From: Coccinella septempunctata
Taxonomy: Eukaryota; Arthropoda; Insecta; Coleoptera; Coccinellidae
Direction of reading: 5' to 3'
DNA: 64,000 bases
NCBI RefSeq assembly: GCF_907165205.1
Contig: NC_058195.1
Span: 17,918,001-17,982,000 of the forward strand
How positions within the stretch are numbered: the first letter of the stretch is position 1; each line of letters opens with the position of its first letter. The notes beneath the pieces are model-generated. The model was not told the origin of the DNA. It was given only the letters and a program-made list of their open reading frames with translations, and did not search any database. This document shows positions 1-11,700 of this stretch, piece after piece. The position numbers and the translations under genes were made by a program.

Positions 1-188
1 CAGATTTGGCTGCATCCGACTATCATCTCTTTCCTCAACTGAAAAAAAGTTTAAAAGGTCGTAAATTTTCTTCCAACAAGGAGGTAACAAAAGCTGTAGA
101 GGTCTGGTTTGCAGAGCAAGAAGAAACATTTGTTTTGAAAGGTCTAGAGACGTTGCAAATGTATCCAATTGAGAGGAGAATATGTTGA
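1..188 (+). pseudogene. C-terminal fragment of a mariner transposase, cut by the window edge
   Basis: Reading from base 3, the translation starts D-L-A-A-S-D-Y-H-L-F and continues through LKKSLKGRKF and a WFAEQ motif to a stop at 186-188. This is the end of a mariner (DD34D) transposase: the family has SPDLAPSDYHLF followed by LKGRKF..(E)AV..WF. The Asp at bases 3-5 would be the third catalytic Asp. Only about 60 residues lie in the window, so I cannot tell whether the 5' part is intact. The AT-rich stretch after the stop, to about 270, ending in a CCTCGTA-like sequence, could be the 3' UTR and terminal repeat. Family assignment is secure; activity is unknown. Confidence 0.8.
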
Positions 189-270
189 GTAATATAATAT
201 TTTGACATTGAAGTTTTGTTTGGTTCTATAGTAGGCTAAGAATTTTTCAACATATCCTCGTAAAGTATAA

Positions 271-3200
271 TGTTCTACTCGTACCTATATCATATGGATA
301 TTATTCACTCTAATGATGGGGCCGTTCACATGGTCGTCATTAGTTCTGAAGCCTGTGCAAACTTCAAATCCATCATTGAATGCATCAATGACAGAATCGA
401 GTACCAGAAATCAGCGAACGAGTGACATGTTCACAATTCTGAAATTTTTTCACGTTTCCTATTCAGAATGGAACTGTATCGGAAACGAGGTTACTGAGCA
501 GTACCATCAGACTTATCGGAAAAAACGTGACAAGTGTGCTTCCGTAGCGCAAGGCTGTCGTCTAACAGTATTTCAATTTCTGTATCGATTGAGCTACTCC
601 GGTACTACCAGAGACTCTGGTACTACCATCGTGCGTCGAGAGCGCCTTGCCGGAGCTGACAAGCTCAATGAGTCATATGATGCGTTCTGTGTTTGATTCA
701 GTCTTGACCCAACCTTATTTCGACCCTTGAATGTGGGTCAGTAGTCGGAATGGGCCGTCTAATCAGATTCTGTGGCATCGATCCTAAGCGATACGTGTAA
801 ATTTGTGCCTCTGGTCGGGTAGGTACTTGGTGATATAAGACTTAATTTTTACAATCTAGGCGTTCAGACTCTTCTAATAAGCTTTTCTGGTCAGGAAAAC
901 GATATGTTTCAATCGAAAGGAAGTACATTATGTCAAGGGAATACCGGGAATCAATTTTTTCAAAATTCAACTCGTATTTTCGAATAGCATTTCGTGATTT
1001 ATCGTGTTTTTTGGGGACGATATGACTAATACCTGAGAATTCTTGGGTCTTTGTCCATACCGCTCCTGAGAGCCCGCATAAACCTATAACGCACAGTCCA
1101 ATATTGTATTTATTTATAAATATCCTTAAAACGGAGTCTCAAAACAGGTAAGAGGATTCAAATATTGATATGTGTAAAGATCACGTTCAATTGACAGAAA
1201 TTTGTGATTAAAAAAAGATTACTCCATTCACTTTTATTTTAGCACTCGGCTGGCCATGGAAATTTGACACATTCCACTCTGTATAGTACGAAAATTTGGG
1301 GTTATGACGCTCGTCAAAACATTTTTTGGTTTAAAATCAGCGCTATGTTGTCCGTTCTACGTAAAAGACTCAGTCCATTATGTATCATCAGTCGAATCAC
1401 TTCGGAAAATATGTGACGAACATAATTGACGTTTATACAAACTGATTGAAGGCATACCAAATCCAGTTATTTGCATGGAAAATGCAAGAGATCAGTTTTT
1501 AAATATATTTAGTTTTGCCATATGGAAGAAAATTGAACTAACACATAATATGCAGTAGCTTGAGGAGAGTTAATGTTGGCTATCTTCTTTGGGCTGAAGG
1601 CGTTAAATCTGTTGCAGAATTTAAAAAAATCAACCCGAAGATGGAATGCATCTGATACATTGGTAGGTTATCTCTCGAAAGAAGTTTCAAGGCAAGAGGA
1701 ACACCTTTAAACGAAAATTTCATATGAATTAACAATCAACAGGACAACTGGCTCGTATTTTATGGCCGTTTATTTTTAATACTTTGATATAATAATAATA
1801 ATAATTATCAGGGTTACCTACTATTTGAATGAGCGGACCTGTATTCTAAATTTTTTTTTCGATGCTGTTTAATGTCAAGAATGTCAAGATACAGTTTTTA
1901 CGTGAAATCCGGAGATCACACACAACGTTCAGCCAATGGTTCTCACAAATAATAGCATATTGTATTAAATTGACGAGGCTCAGTTCACGAATGTTTATGA
2001 ATAAGGTGACTCTAGCAAGATAAAATAGTTGGTAATTAGTACCAAAGCCTCACAAAGTAACCCATATATCGCCTACATCGTGAATAAAATTTAATTTTTT
2101 TCAGTGGTTGCAACTAGCACTTGAAATGAAATTTATCCTCGTTACGGGTGAGGTAAAAGTTGCAAACTAGTTTTATTCGAATTTTCACAGTTCAGTTATT
2201 CTGCTTGCTGGAACAAAATACCTATTCCGCTTCAAATGAGATAAATATTTTATAATACGACAGTTATCTTGAACAGATTACAACTATGGACGGGATAAAT
2301 CTATTTTGAACGTGGAAGCTGTTCGAATTGATTGAGAGCAAACTTCTCTGCTTTAGAACTATTCGGACATCAAGAGAATAGCGATGTTTTTGGGGAACAT
2401 GTTAATCTCAATGTATAATGGGGTTATTTAGCAGCTCATCATAACTTTAAACGTTGTTATTTTGCATTTGAGCATGGTCTGCTGAATACAAACTGACGTA
2501 AATATAAATTTTCCTGCTTTCAAATTGGTTTATTACGTATTGAATAAGTAAGAATTTATATATGAATATATGGTCCATTCAAGCGTCCCAATTGACCTTC
2601 AAGTCCAGACGCAGCTAGCCACAAAAAATCTCTAATAATTGCTGTAGTTTCAATCACAGAACCAAAATTCATAGAAAAAAAATTGAAGAATAGAAAAAAT
2701 ATAAAATGAAATAGACAAGTATTCGATTTGGGAAAACCTCGAATCATGCGAACAAATTAGTATCAAAATTGATACAATTATTACAAATTACAAATTAGGA
2801 ACATAATATAAACAACATCCATGGTCAGTATAGACTTATATGTCTATGGGTCAGTGTTTATTCTCAATACTTTATGGCTACTATACCAACCCAAATTCAA
2901 TTTTCTACGGCCCCAAGAGATGTCAATAATTCTCGAATGGAGTTTTTATGAACATATGCTATTACAAACCTGCTTTCACTGGTAGTTCTCCTAAATAACA
3001 GCTAATCGGACTTATTGGTTCTTTCTTAAATTTCATGTCAATAGTTGGATATTCTTATTTTACTCCAGAAATATTATATCGACGACTTTTAACGAGCTTC
3101 TTTGATGATCGAGATGCAAGTTTTTATCGACATATTCATTCACCTTTCACTGCGAAGAGTCCGGTTCAAAAGTAGCTTTAACCATTACAGATCGCAAGAA

Positions 3201-4240
3201 TCGACCTAAATGTTCCATCTTAATATCGATGTGAAATTAAAAGGAACTACTTATATTTCATTGCATAAAATTATTCGGTTTCATTCATCTGTGACTACTC
3301 TCGACGTTTGGCATTTGGTCAAGCACGAAGAAATCAATTCCAAGGGTTGCAAAAAGAAAAACGATACTTTCACGTGGTATAAATTTGGTGAATTGTCTAT
3401 AATAGAATTCGCCTATTTATCAAAATTTTATCGAGATACCTATCGGTTTGAAGAGCACATTTTTTTTACTGTTGCCCAAAATTTTGCGGTACCAAATGTT
3501 AAAACTCGAGATAGATGCTTATTTACTGAAAATATTTTGCGTAATTTTTTAGTATACTGCCTGAAAATTAGTGGTATTTTAATTATAAGTCTTGATTTAC
3601 CTACTGACGTCAAAATCAACTGCACAAATCACCGCAGAAAATGATACATCAGCAGTATCGAATCGAATCGCGTGATCTCGGAGGACAATTCAGCGATTGA
3701 TTAAATACGCGAAATTTTTGAACGTACAATTAATCATATTCATAAATTCTACATAGAAAGCTGAGGAATAAGTGTTCAAAATTATTCTTCTAAGAGGGAA
3801 TATTAAGAATGTATACAAAAAATGAAACTTATAAAAATATCTAATATGAATGTCGCTTCAATACAAAATGGGTATGAGTTCAATTTGGAGTACCTATATT
3901 TTTGTATAGAAATTTTGATGAAAAGCCAGAAATATAAAGTTCACCTATAATAATGATCTGGAGATATGAGGTACACAATATAGGACAAAAAAAAAAGGAT
4001 TTAAGAATGTATACTGATGTGAAATTTAAAATTTTTTTACAATAAATTGCGTAAAACTCATAAAGTAAAAGTACCATATTGAAGAAAATTGGGGCTATAA
4101 ATATTTCGAATTTCGTCAATTCCAGCTTCAACAATTTGTTTTTTTTTCAATATTAATACGGACAGTGCAGTTGTCGGACAACAGTCGATTTTAGCATAAA
4201 ATTTCAACTAAACATCTCTGGTTGTTTTCTATAAAAAGAC
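271..4240. other. Stretch with no recognisable gene
   Basis: AT-rich DNA. The longest reading frames here (for example 313-696 and 3210-3644, both plus) show no domain I recognise, are rich in residues typical of AT-rich noise, and lack convincing splice sites that would join them to a larger gene. A short ATA/ATT microsatellite lies near 1790-1808. Confidence 0.5.
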
Positions 4241-4272
4241 TTGTCTCAAAATAGGATTGGTTAAAATTTCAG

Positions 4273-4665
4273 GGTGGTTTTTTTTGTGCATTTCGACCTG
4301 AAGATTTTTTATGGGAAATAGTAAACGGAAAAAAATCAATTGTTCGCCAACTGGATAAGAGTGAAGTACCTGTTGATCCTTCGGCTAAAACCAAAAAAAT
4401 CGCCAGCGACAGCAGCAACCCCTTCGGTTGCAGCATTTCGACAAATATCCAAAGCAACGACACAATCACAGATGTAGAGGTAAAAAAAGTTGGTATTCAC
4501 ACTAAATTCACACCGCCAACATCGGTCGCATTTTCGCGCAACTTTGTACCGCTCAAGACGCTATTAGCATCAACTTCTTTCTTGGCTCAACACTTACAAG
4601 ACGCTGGCTTGGACAAGACTGAAGTAACTGTCCCTACATTATTACATTCACCTGCTTCTCGATAG
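4273..4665 (+). CDS. Coding-like terminal exon, product not recognised
   Basis: An open frame of 130 codons follows a good acceptor (AAATTTCAG at 4264-4272) and ends with TAG at 4663-4665. There is no start codon in frame near its beginning, so an ATG-based search misses it. The peptide begins GGFFCAFRPEDFLWEIVNG and is rich in Lys, Ser and Thr further on; base composition is richer in G+C than its surroundings, as in the real exons of this window. I do not recognise the family. It could be the last exon of a gene whose other exons I cannot see, or a fragment of an old insertion. No upstream partner exon was found. Confidence 0.3.
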   Translation, partial: GGFFCAFRPEDFLWEIVNGKKSIVRQLDKSEVPVDPSAKTKKIASDSSNPFGCSISTNIQSNDTITDVEVKKVGIHTKFTPPTSVAFSRNFVPLKTLLASTSFLAQHLQDAGLDKTEVTVPTLLHSPASR

Positions 4666-5637
4666 CTGCGAGCTAGAAAGCCGACTTAAATTGCATATAT
4701 TTGGCCATGCCACTAACTCACTTCTTATAGTTCGGAAATTTCGGAAAGTGGGTTAAAAATTTTACAGAGTTTTCGAAGCTGACAAGGGCGCGCCTGATTG
4801 GGAGTTCGAAAACCGGTCGTTTTCACGTCGGAATGAATGGTGCGATGTTATTCTCACCCCATCATCGGAATTCGGAGATCAGAACAAAATTTTTCAGCAT
4901 CAACGGTTTTTGAGTTATATAAAAAATTATTAGAATTTTTTTTTACGAACTTGGGAACTTATTTTGATTCAACCTCTATATGGACTAGATAACTCTGATT
5001 TCTGAGCTTAGTAGTCTCACGACGCTCAAACAAAAATTTGTCGGTAGTATTTTGTCGAGATTACTCGAAAACTTAAGAATTTGAAAGCTCACTATAATCA
5101 GATTCGAAAACTAAATAGACACTTGAGCTACAGTTTTCTTTCCTCAAATCTGCTGTACGATAATTTTTCTTCAAGTTACAGTTTGTTAAAAATAAGCTGA
5201 AGATTCGGAATTTTTAGTCTCTCAATTTGTAAGTTGCTGTAGGTTTATCTTGTTCTTTTTCTTCAGTTCTTCTACTTTTTGAATAAATTTTTTGCTTTAT
5301 TTTTTTGATTACCTGTTACTCTTCAAGAAAGGCTATAGGCTAGGGAATAGTAGCGTAGAATAGAGTGAAGTGCAGTAATGGAGAGCAGACTAGAGTAGAG
5401 AAGTGAAATAAACTGATGTAAAGCAATTCATTTCTATTAAAAAAAAACATTTTTCAAAAACCATAATTTCAATGATGAAATACTGATAACGCCTTAACAG
5501 GGAGGCGATGAATACAATAATAAGAATTAATTCAGATGCATACTACCTGCTGATATCAATAATTTTACTCCTCGAAATTTAGACTGGATAGATGACTGTT
5601 CATTTAGGAATGAGAAGAGTTTTAAAATATGGAATGT
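4666..5637. other. Intergenic, nothing recognised
   Basis: AT-rich spacer between the coding-like exon and the 3' end of MRE11. No frame, tRNA or repeat structure could be supported. Confidence 0.5.
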
Positions 5638-5643
5638 TTTATT
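5638..5643 (-). terminator. Candidate polyadenylation signal of MRE11
   Basis: TTTATT on the plus strand reads AATAAA on the minus strand about 98 nt after the MRE11 stop codon. This is the first AATAAA downstream of the gene. Confidence 0.5.
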
Positions 5644-5740
5644 TGTATATAACATGATAGAAGACAACAATTCATAAAAAATAACAATGCAAAAGACATC
5701 ACCAAAACATGAAAAATGTTAGGGACATGGAATAAAATAT

Positions 5741-8180
5741 TCAGGCCTTTTCTTTAGCTTTACCTCTGCCCCTGGTTCCTCCTCTCGTATTTCTTGATCC
5801 TCTACCTCCCCTTGAACCTCTACCTCTAGCAGGACGTGAAGTTGCAGCAACTGCTCTAGATGCATCAGCATCATCATCATCATCAATGATTATACTAACG
5901 GCATCATCATCACTATCCAATGATTTATTCACCGCCCTCCTGCTTAAGATATTTTTCACCTATACAAGTAAAAGTTCTGAGATAAATTTTGAAGATTGTA
6001 ATGAAGTAAGACCTTTACAAAAAATGTATATTAGAAACTAGGGTTCGAAAGTGATCTGAGAGGATTTCAGTTAAAAGCAATGTTGAAATCGTTTTTGAAT
6101 CAATTTCTCTTACCTCTTCATCTTCATCCTGATCTCCCCTCATTTGTCGCAAGTTTTCCAAACAGCTTTCGATTTCATCTTCTTCAGGATCAAGTTCTTT
6201 CATTTTCTTCAACGTTTTCTCAAACTGGTGACTGAAAATAATACCAAAAAATAAAAAAAATTAAATAAAAACATGCGTCCTAATTCTCCAATATCTCGTT
6301 ATTCAATTTGTTTACTCACTCTATTATCTGCAGAGGAGCCTCATTATCATCAGTATCAATATATTTCATTACACCATCTGTTAAACCCTTTGCAGAAAGA
6401 ACAGTCATTTCATTTTTAACAAAATATTTCAATATGATATCTTCAACCCTACGAATATTTGGCTGCAAAGAAAATCAGGAAAATGAAGATTTTTTTCATC
6501 CAACAACTTACTTAAGTTTTGGTTAGGTGAGGTTGACATCCTAACAGTGGAAGATAAATTTTTCATTCAAGAAACTCACATTGAAACGAATATCTTCATC
6601 AAGATCCTTATCAAAGAGTGTGGTTTGCCTTTTGGCACCAGATACACTAATAAATTTCAGGATATCTTCAGGATTTGCAACCCTTCCCACAAATTGCTGA
6701 CTGAATTTGATCGCATTGAAAAGTTGATCTTCATGCTTGTAATGAGCTCTTAATCGGATAAGTGGTAAGATACCTTCTGGGATGCGGTCTTCAAAAGGGA
6801 AACAGTAAAGAAAATTTCATGAACAAACAAGAAAATCTACTTACTTAACTGTGCTGCCTTTTCGATCATTTGTTCAACGTGCATACTTATCACCTTTTTA
6901 CATTTTTCCAATTGATCTTGCATAGGAACTTCAGGAAAATCAAGTAAAAGATCTTCAAATATGAACGGACGAACAGTCCGAAGTTCAATTTCATCAATCT
7001 TGAATTGTTTCTTGTGAATCCTCAAGATACCCACTTTCTTGGTTAACGCTTCTCCTGCAGCCAATGATGTTGCAACAGAACTACCTAGATATGAAATTGA
7101 GTTCTTAGACCAATCAAATCATTATATTTTTTCCTCGATTTTTTCACTAACCTGGTTGTGTTATAAAAACTTCACCTACTTTTTCAGGCGTTATTCTGCA
7201 GTCATGTTCATGTCCCCACATAACTAAATCGATATCTTTGGGAATTGCGTCGGCAGGTATGAAATTTTTAGGGCCTCTTGGGGCTCTATTTTGATGTAAT
7301 ACCAATAAATTGAAGAATTCCTGATTGTTGAAATTATCAGGCTTAGCTATTGAGACCTACCAAAAAATAAAAACCCCTCAGCATCCCAACCTAGATTTCT
7401 GTATTTTTTTAGCAATATTTGCTTTCCTACCTTTTTTTCAAGAAAGAGCCTTCCCAACCGCTGGTCTGAAATATGTGATAAACCGTAGAGAGCCAATAAA
7501 CTTCTTCCTTTTCTCATTAGAATTGGGTTGATTTCAACCCGAGTAAGATCCTGCCATCGACCGAAATAATTCACTAAGCCAGAGGATGCTAAAAGATCCA
7601 TGGCAGATACATGGTTCCTACCAGTAGGATCATCATGATTGCCATGAATTGAAAAAACAGGGATTCCCACATTTAAGTTAGGATCCTCATAATTAACCTG
7701 TTTATTCAAAGTATGATCAAAATTGATTTGTTGATCGGACAATATTTCTATACTGACTGGATTATCCCCTAAGCAATATCTGTAATAATTAATTTGTTTA
7801 ACTAAAATTTAAAAAAACCAAGGGAAGATCAGCTTACTTTCTGAGCAACCTTATACATTTATTGAAACAAGAAGGACTAGGTTTTGTATCATGAAACAAA
7901 TCACCCCCTAATAGAATAAAATCAACTTTTGCAGCAATAGCTATTTTCAATATTTCTTCGAATGTATTGAAAGTGTCTTCTCCTGCAGAGAATACCAAGT
8001 ATCAGAAAAATCTGGTCTAAAAGAAATACTGAGATTACCTCTAATAGAATCATTTTCTTTGTAGCCTAAGTGAATATCGGTAGCTAACATTATTTTGAAT
8101 TGATCTGTTTCAATGGGTTCATTCTGAGTCATTTCATCATCTTCAAAAGAATCGTTGATTGTATCTTCTTCGCTATCCAT
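5741..8180 (-). CDS. mre11: Double-strand break repair nuclease MRE11
   Basis: Nuclease subunit of the MRE11-RAD50-NBS complex, which detects and trims DNA double-strand breaks in the nucleus. Nine exons (8180-8039, 7982-7838, 7779-7431, 7356-7152, 7084-6845, 6788-6580, 6462-6320, 6231-6114, 5959-5741) join in phase to 589 residues. The phosphoesterase motifs are all present: DIHLGY (35-40), GGDLFH (73-78), GNHD (142-145) and GHEH (260-263), so the metal-binding site looks intact. The C-terminus has an Asp-rich run encoded by a CAT/ATC microsatellite, then an RG-rich (GAR) tail at about 560-585, as in animal MRE11. It is somewhat shorter than the human protein (708). The start is the first ATG before the DIH motif. 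The upstream neighbour is Dorsal on the same strand, 524 bp away. Confidence 0.97.
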
Positions 8181-8704
8181 AATTAATCACTAATTCAACA
8201 AAAATTAAAGAACCGGAAATATCGGTTAAATAACGTGGAACCTATTTTTTTAACACTTGGAATTTTCATCAAAAAATTCTCATTTTGATTGAAGTTCACG
8301 TTTATAAAATAACGTTTTGTTTACACTTTTGGGGAAAATTGAAATTTCAAACCTATAACCTATAATTGACATGTGACATTGGCGCCAATTTTCAAATAAT
8401 CATACATATATTATCTATGATTCTGCAAAATTCCACTCAGTGCAGGCAAAATAATAACTATGGATAGCTAGCGACCTCTGGCAGGTGTACTGAAAGTTCT
8501 CTTGATAGGGCACTCATTTTTTTTAAGGATGTTTCGTTGTCACGAATCAAAAAGCAATTTGTCAGTACGGATATATTTAGCATATATCTCAGAATTTTAA
8601 ATTAAACAATTATTTACAGGAGTAATTCGAAAATGATGTTGTCAATAATACATGATATTCCTTTTTCTAAATTTTTGTGATTCTTCCTCGAAGAACTCAG
8701 TTTT
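8181..8704. other. Spacer between Dorsal 3' end and MRE11 5' end
   Basis: Holds the presumed MRE11 promoter and 5' UTR and the Dorsal 3' UTR. No TATA box is obvious. It carries a CTCF-like motif (next entry). Confidence 0.5.
8470..8484 (-). promoter_or_regulatory. CTCF-like motif upstream of MRE11
   Basis: The minus strand reads CTGCCAGAGGTCGCT, close to the insect CTCF consensus (CCAS-YAGRKGGCGC type) with one core mismatch. It lies 290 bp upstream of the MRE11 ATG and between two genes, a typical insulator position. Motif match only. Confidence 0.3.
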
Positions 8705-11700
8705 TCAATGGAACTTATTTGTTTCTTGGTAACAACTATCCAAGGTTTCCTCAGCTATTCTGGTCAAGCTGTCTGTGTAATTTTGATTGGTATTTGCTGC
8801 ATCATTGAAGAACAAACTGTTTTGTAGGGACATCGAGAAGGTGTTGATGTCGAAGTTATAACCTTGTGCCACATTTTCTTCTTGAACTGGCTTGTATTCC
8901 ATATTTCGTTGTTCCATTGGCGGTACATTCATTGGAAAACTATTTGTCGTGAATGTTTGATGGAAAGATTTGCTTGATCCTGGTTGAACCGGTTGAGGGT
9001 AGGGGTAGGGTAAATGCGATACTCCACTAGTCGACGGAATATTCAGTTGGCATGTATTTGTGGCTATATTTGCGTATAGAATATTTTGTGGCATCTCTGG
9101 AGCAGTTTGGGCGGTAGGTGCTGAAATTATGATGAAAATTAAACACAAAAAAATAAAATATATTATATGTATGAAAATAAATTTATTCAATCGAAGTCAC
9201 TTGGTGGTGAAATTAACAAACGTGATAGGTAGGCTTTATGCTTCGAGATATTTTTTAACAGTCCCTATTAACCGTCCTACCTAAGCTATCTATCGTGTTT
9301 GTAAAGTTTGCCACCAGGTGTCGCTATCGATTTTAATTCCAACCTTACCTGTCTCGCTTCTGATGTTCATAAATGGATTGTAACCTGGAATAAAATATAA
9401 AGAAATAATTTAATATTTTATGGTTCATTCGATTCTTATTTTATATACAGGTTGGGACTTTCAGGGAGAAACAAAAGCCACCTTCTAAATCAAAAACTCA
9501 CCGCAATTTTCGAAGCAACGGGCCAAATCGAGTAGATTGTCTATTTTAGGCTTCTTCCTTTTTCTACCAACTTCATCGGACGGTAGGTACTCAAAAGGTA
9601 TGGATTCGCTGACAGCGTTATCTGAGGGTCTTCTGAGCTGAACCAAAACCCTCACCGGATTCTCAATTTCTAGGTTATAAAATTTAGGGGCTCTGAAAGA
9701 AATGGCCACTTGTCTGTGTATTTGGGACGAGGTGAACATCCCATAGTCCTCCCACACCAAAACTCCGTTTTTTTCTTCGTAGAATCTCACTTGTACATCG
9801 TCTTTGGCGACCTGAAAGTGAAAAGGTTGCAGTATTTGAGGGGAGAGATAACGAAATTTAAGGGTTCAGTGGTGATATATGTATCAAATGCTTATTATAC
9901 AGGTTATTATGAGGGTCTCGAGAACTATAAGAGCAAGCAAACTTGAACCTTCTTAGGCACTTTTATATGTATAATCTACAGACGAAAGACTTTTTCCCAA
10001 TTCAAAACTAACAAATTCAATGAAAGTTTGCATTTAAAAAAAAACGCGAAAAAAGTTCGCGTAATGATTCGAAATGAAAAAATGTTTTGAGCTCGTCAGC
10101 GGATTCTACGTAAAAAAGTGCTTATAGGAGGTTCATGTTTCATATCTGTAACTTCAAGAAAAAATAAGTTATGAGAACTTTTCGAAATCGTCAAAATCTC
10201 ATTTCTTGCTAATAACACAAAAACGAAGAATCGTAGGAGGCTACGGTTTTCACCATTCTTTGTTTCTCTGAAACAATCCGTTTTCTTCATACGTTTTCTT
10301 CTAACTCTCATAGTTCTCGAGATCCCTCATAGTAGTCAACTAGTTTCGAGGAAATTTTCTTCTCTATTTCTTGGAAGATTAAAGTAGGTTCGTGATAACT
10401 TTTGGCTTTAAAAAAACGTTTCTCCCTAAATTTGAGCTTTTTCTGGAGATTATTTTTTGGAACAAAGGTTTTTAAAGCGCTTGTCTATCGTTTTTCAATT
10501 TTCGAGATCCATCTGCTCTACAAATAATTTGGGACATCCTGTATACAACGAGGACTCACCATGTGAATACGGGGAACAAATAGATTACCTTGCCACAAAG
10601 AATGATAATTTCCTGTTGCTCGTCTACTCTAGTAACGCAGTGGGAAATTCTGTAGATGATCAGGTCGGTCTTATTTTTTCTGTCATAAATTGGATCGCTG
10701 ACGACCGGTGGAATTGGCACGGTGAATTTTCCATTTTCTCCCTCTGTGAAAACCTGAAAGCATAGTCTCACGGCGGTGAAATCGTACACTGACTGATCTG
10801 TACTGAAACCAGCTGAAAATAAGATGGAAAAAATTAAAAGATGAAAAGGAAAATTTCTATGCAACTTACTTCTGAAAGGATCTATCTTGAGTGCCTTCCT
10901 TTCTTTGAGCGATTCAGCTGCGTCTTTTTTCCTCACGCATTTTATTCCTATGTTGGAAAATTCTACTATATTTGTTCCCTCAGGAACCTTGACTGTACAT
11001 ACTCCCTTTTTGCATCCTTGTTTTCCATCAATATTGAAAGGATGAGGCCTGGGAATCAGTATTAGGTATATTTAAGTTAGTTTCTCAATTTCGATTTAGA
11101 ATGGTTTAAGATGGACAAAATGGAACTATTAACAGCGTTTGTTGAAATGTACAGGGTGGGCAAATTTCGATGTTTTAGCACTACAGTTTTTAAACCAGAG
11201 GAGATACACAAAATCTGATACCCCATTCTCGTTCTCTTTTTCTGAGAAACTAACAATAGTAGTAGTCATTTTTGACCACTTTCTTTTGTTTTCGAGTTAT
11301 AAGCAAAAATTGGAAAAATGACGATATCGTAATAAATTTATATCTCCACTAATACTGACGATAGAGCTCTGAAATTGAAACATTATACAGGCACTTTTTT
11401 ACTAGAATCCAGTAGCGTGCTCGCCTTTTTAGCAGGATTTTCAATTACAAAGCTATGACCCAAAGTTATGTTTTTTTAAATGGGAACTCTAGATTTCTGG
11501 GCAATTTTTCGAAACCTTAATTTTTACTGATTTCAAAAATATATAACATCATATGGTTTGTATCAATATAAATAATAGAAAATGGCCAAAAACCTTTTTT
11601 CACAATATTTCTATGGTTTCAATTTTTGATGAGCATAGAAAAATATAGCATCGTATGATTACCAGTGCCTCCTTCTATAAGTCCTTTCATTATTATGAAA

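Noticed and set aside
313..696. 127-codon plus-strand frame
   Set aside because: No recognisable domain, irregular composition, contains a small internal inverted repeat (GGTACTACC); most likely chance.
3210..3644. 144-codon plus-strand frame, one of the longest in the first 5 kb
   Set aside because: AT-rich residues throughout, an overlapping minus frame of similar quality, no splice context or family match.
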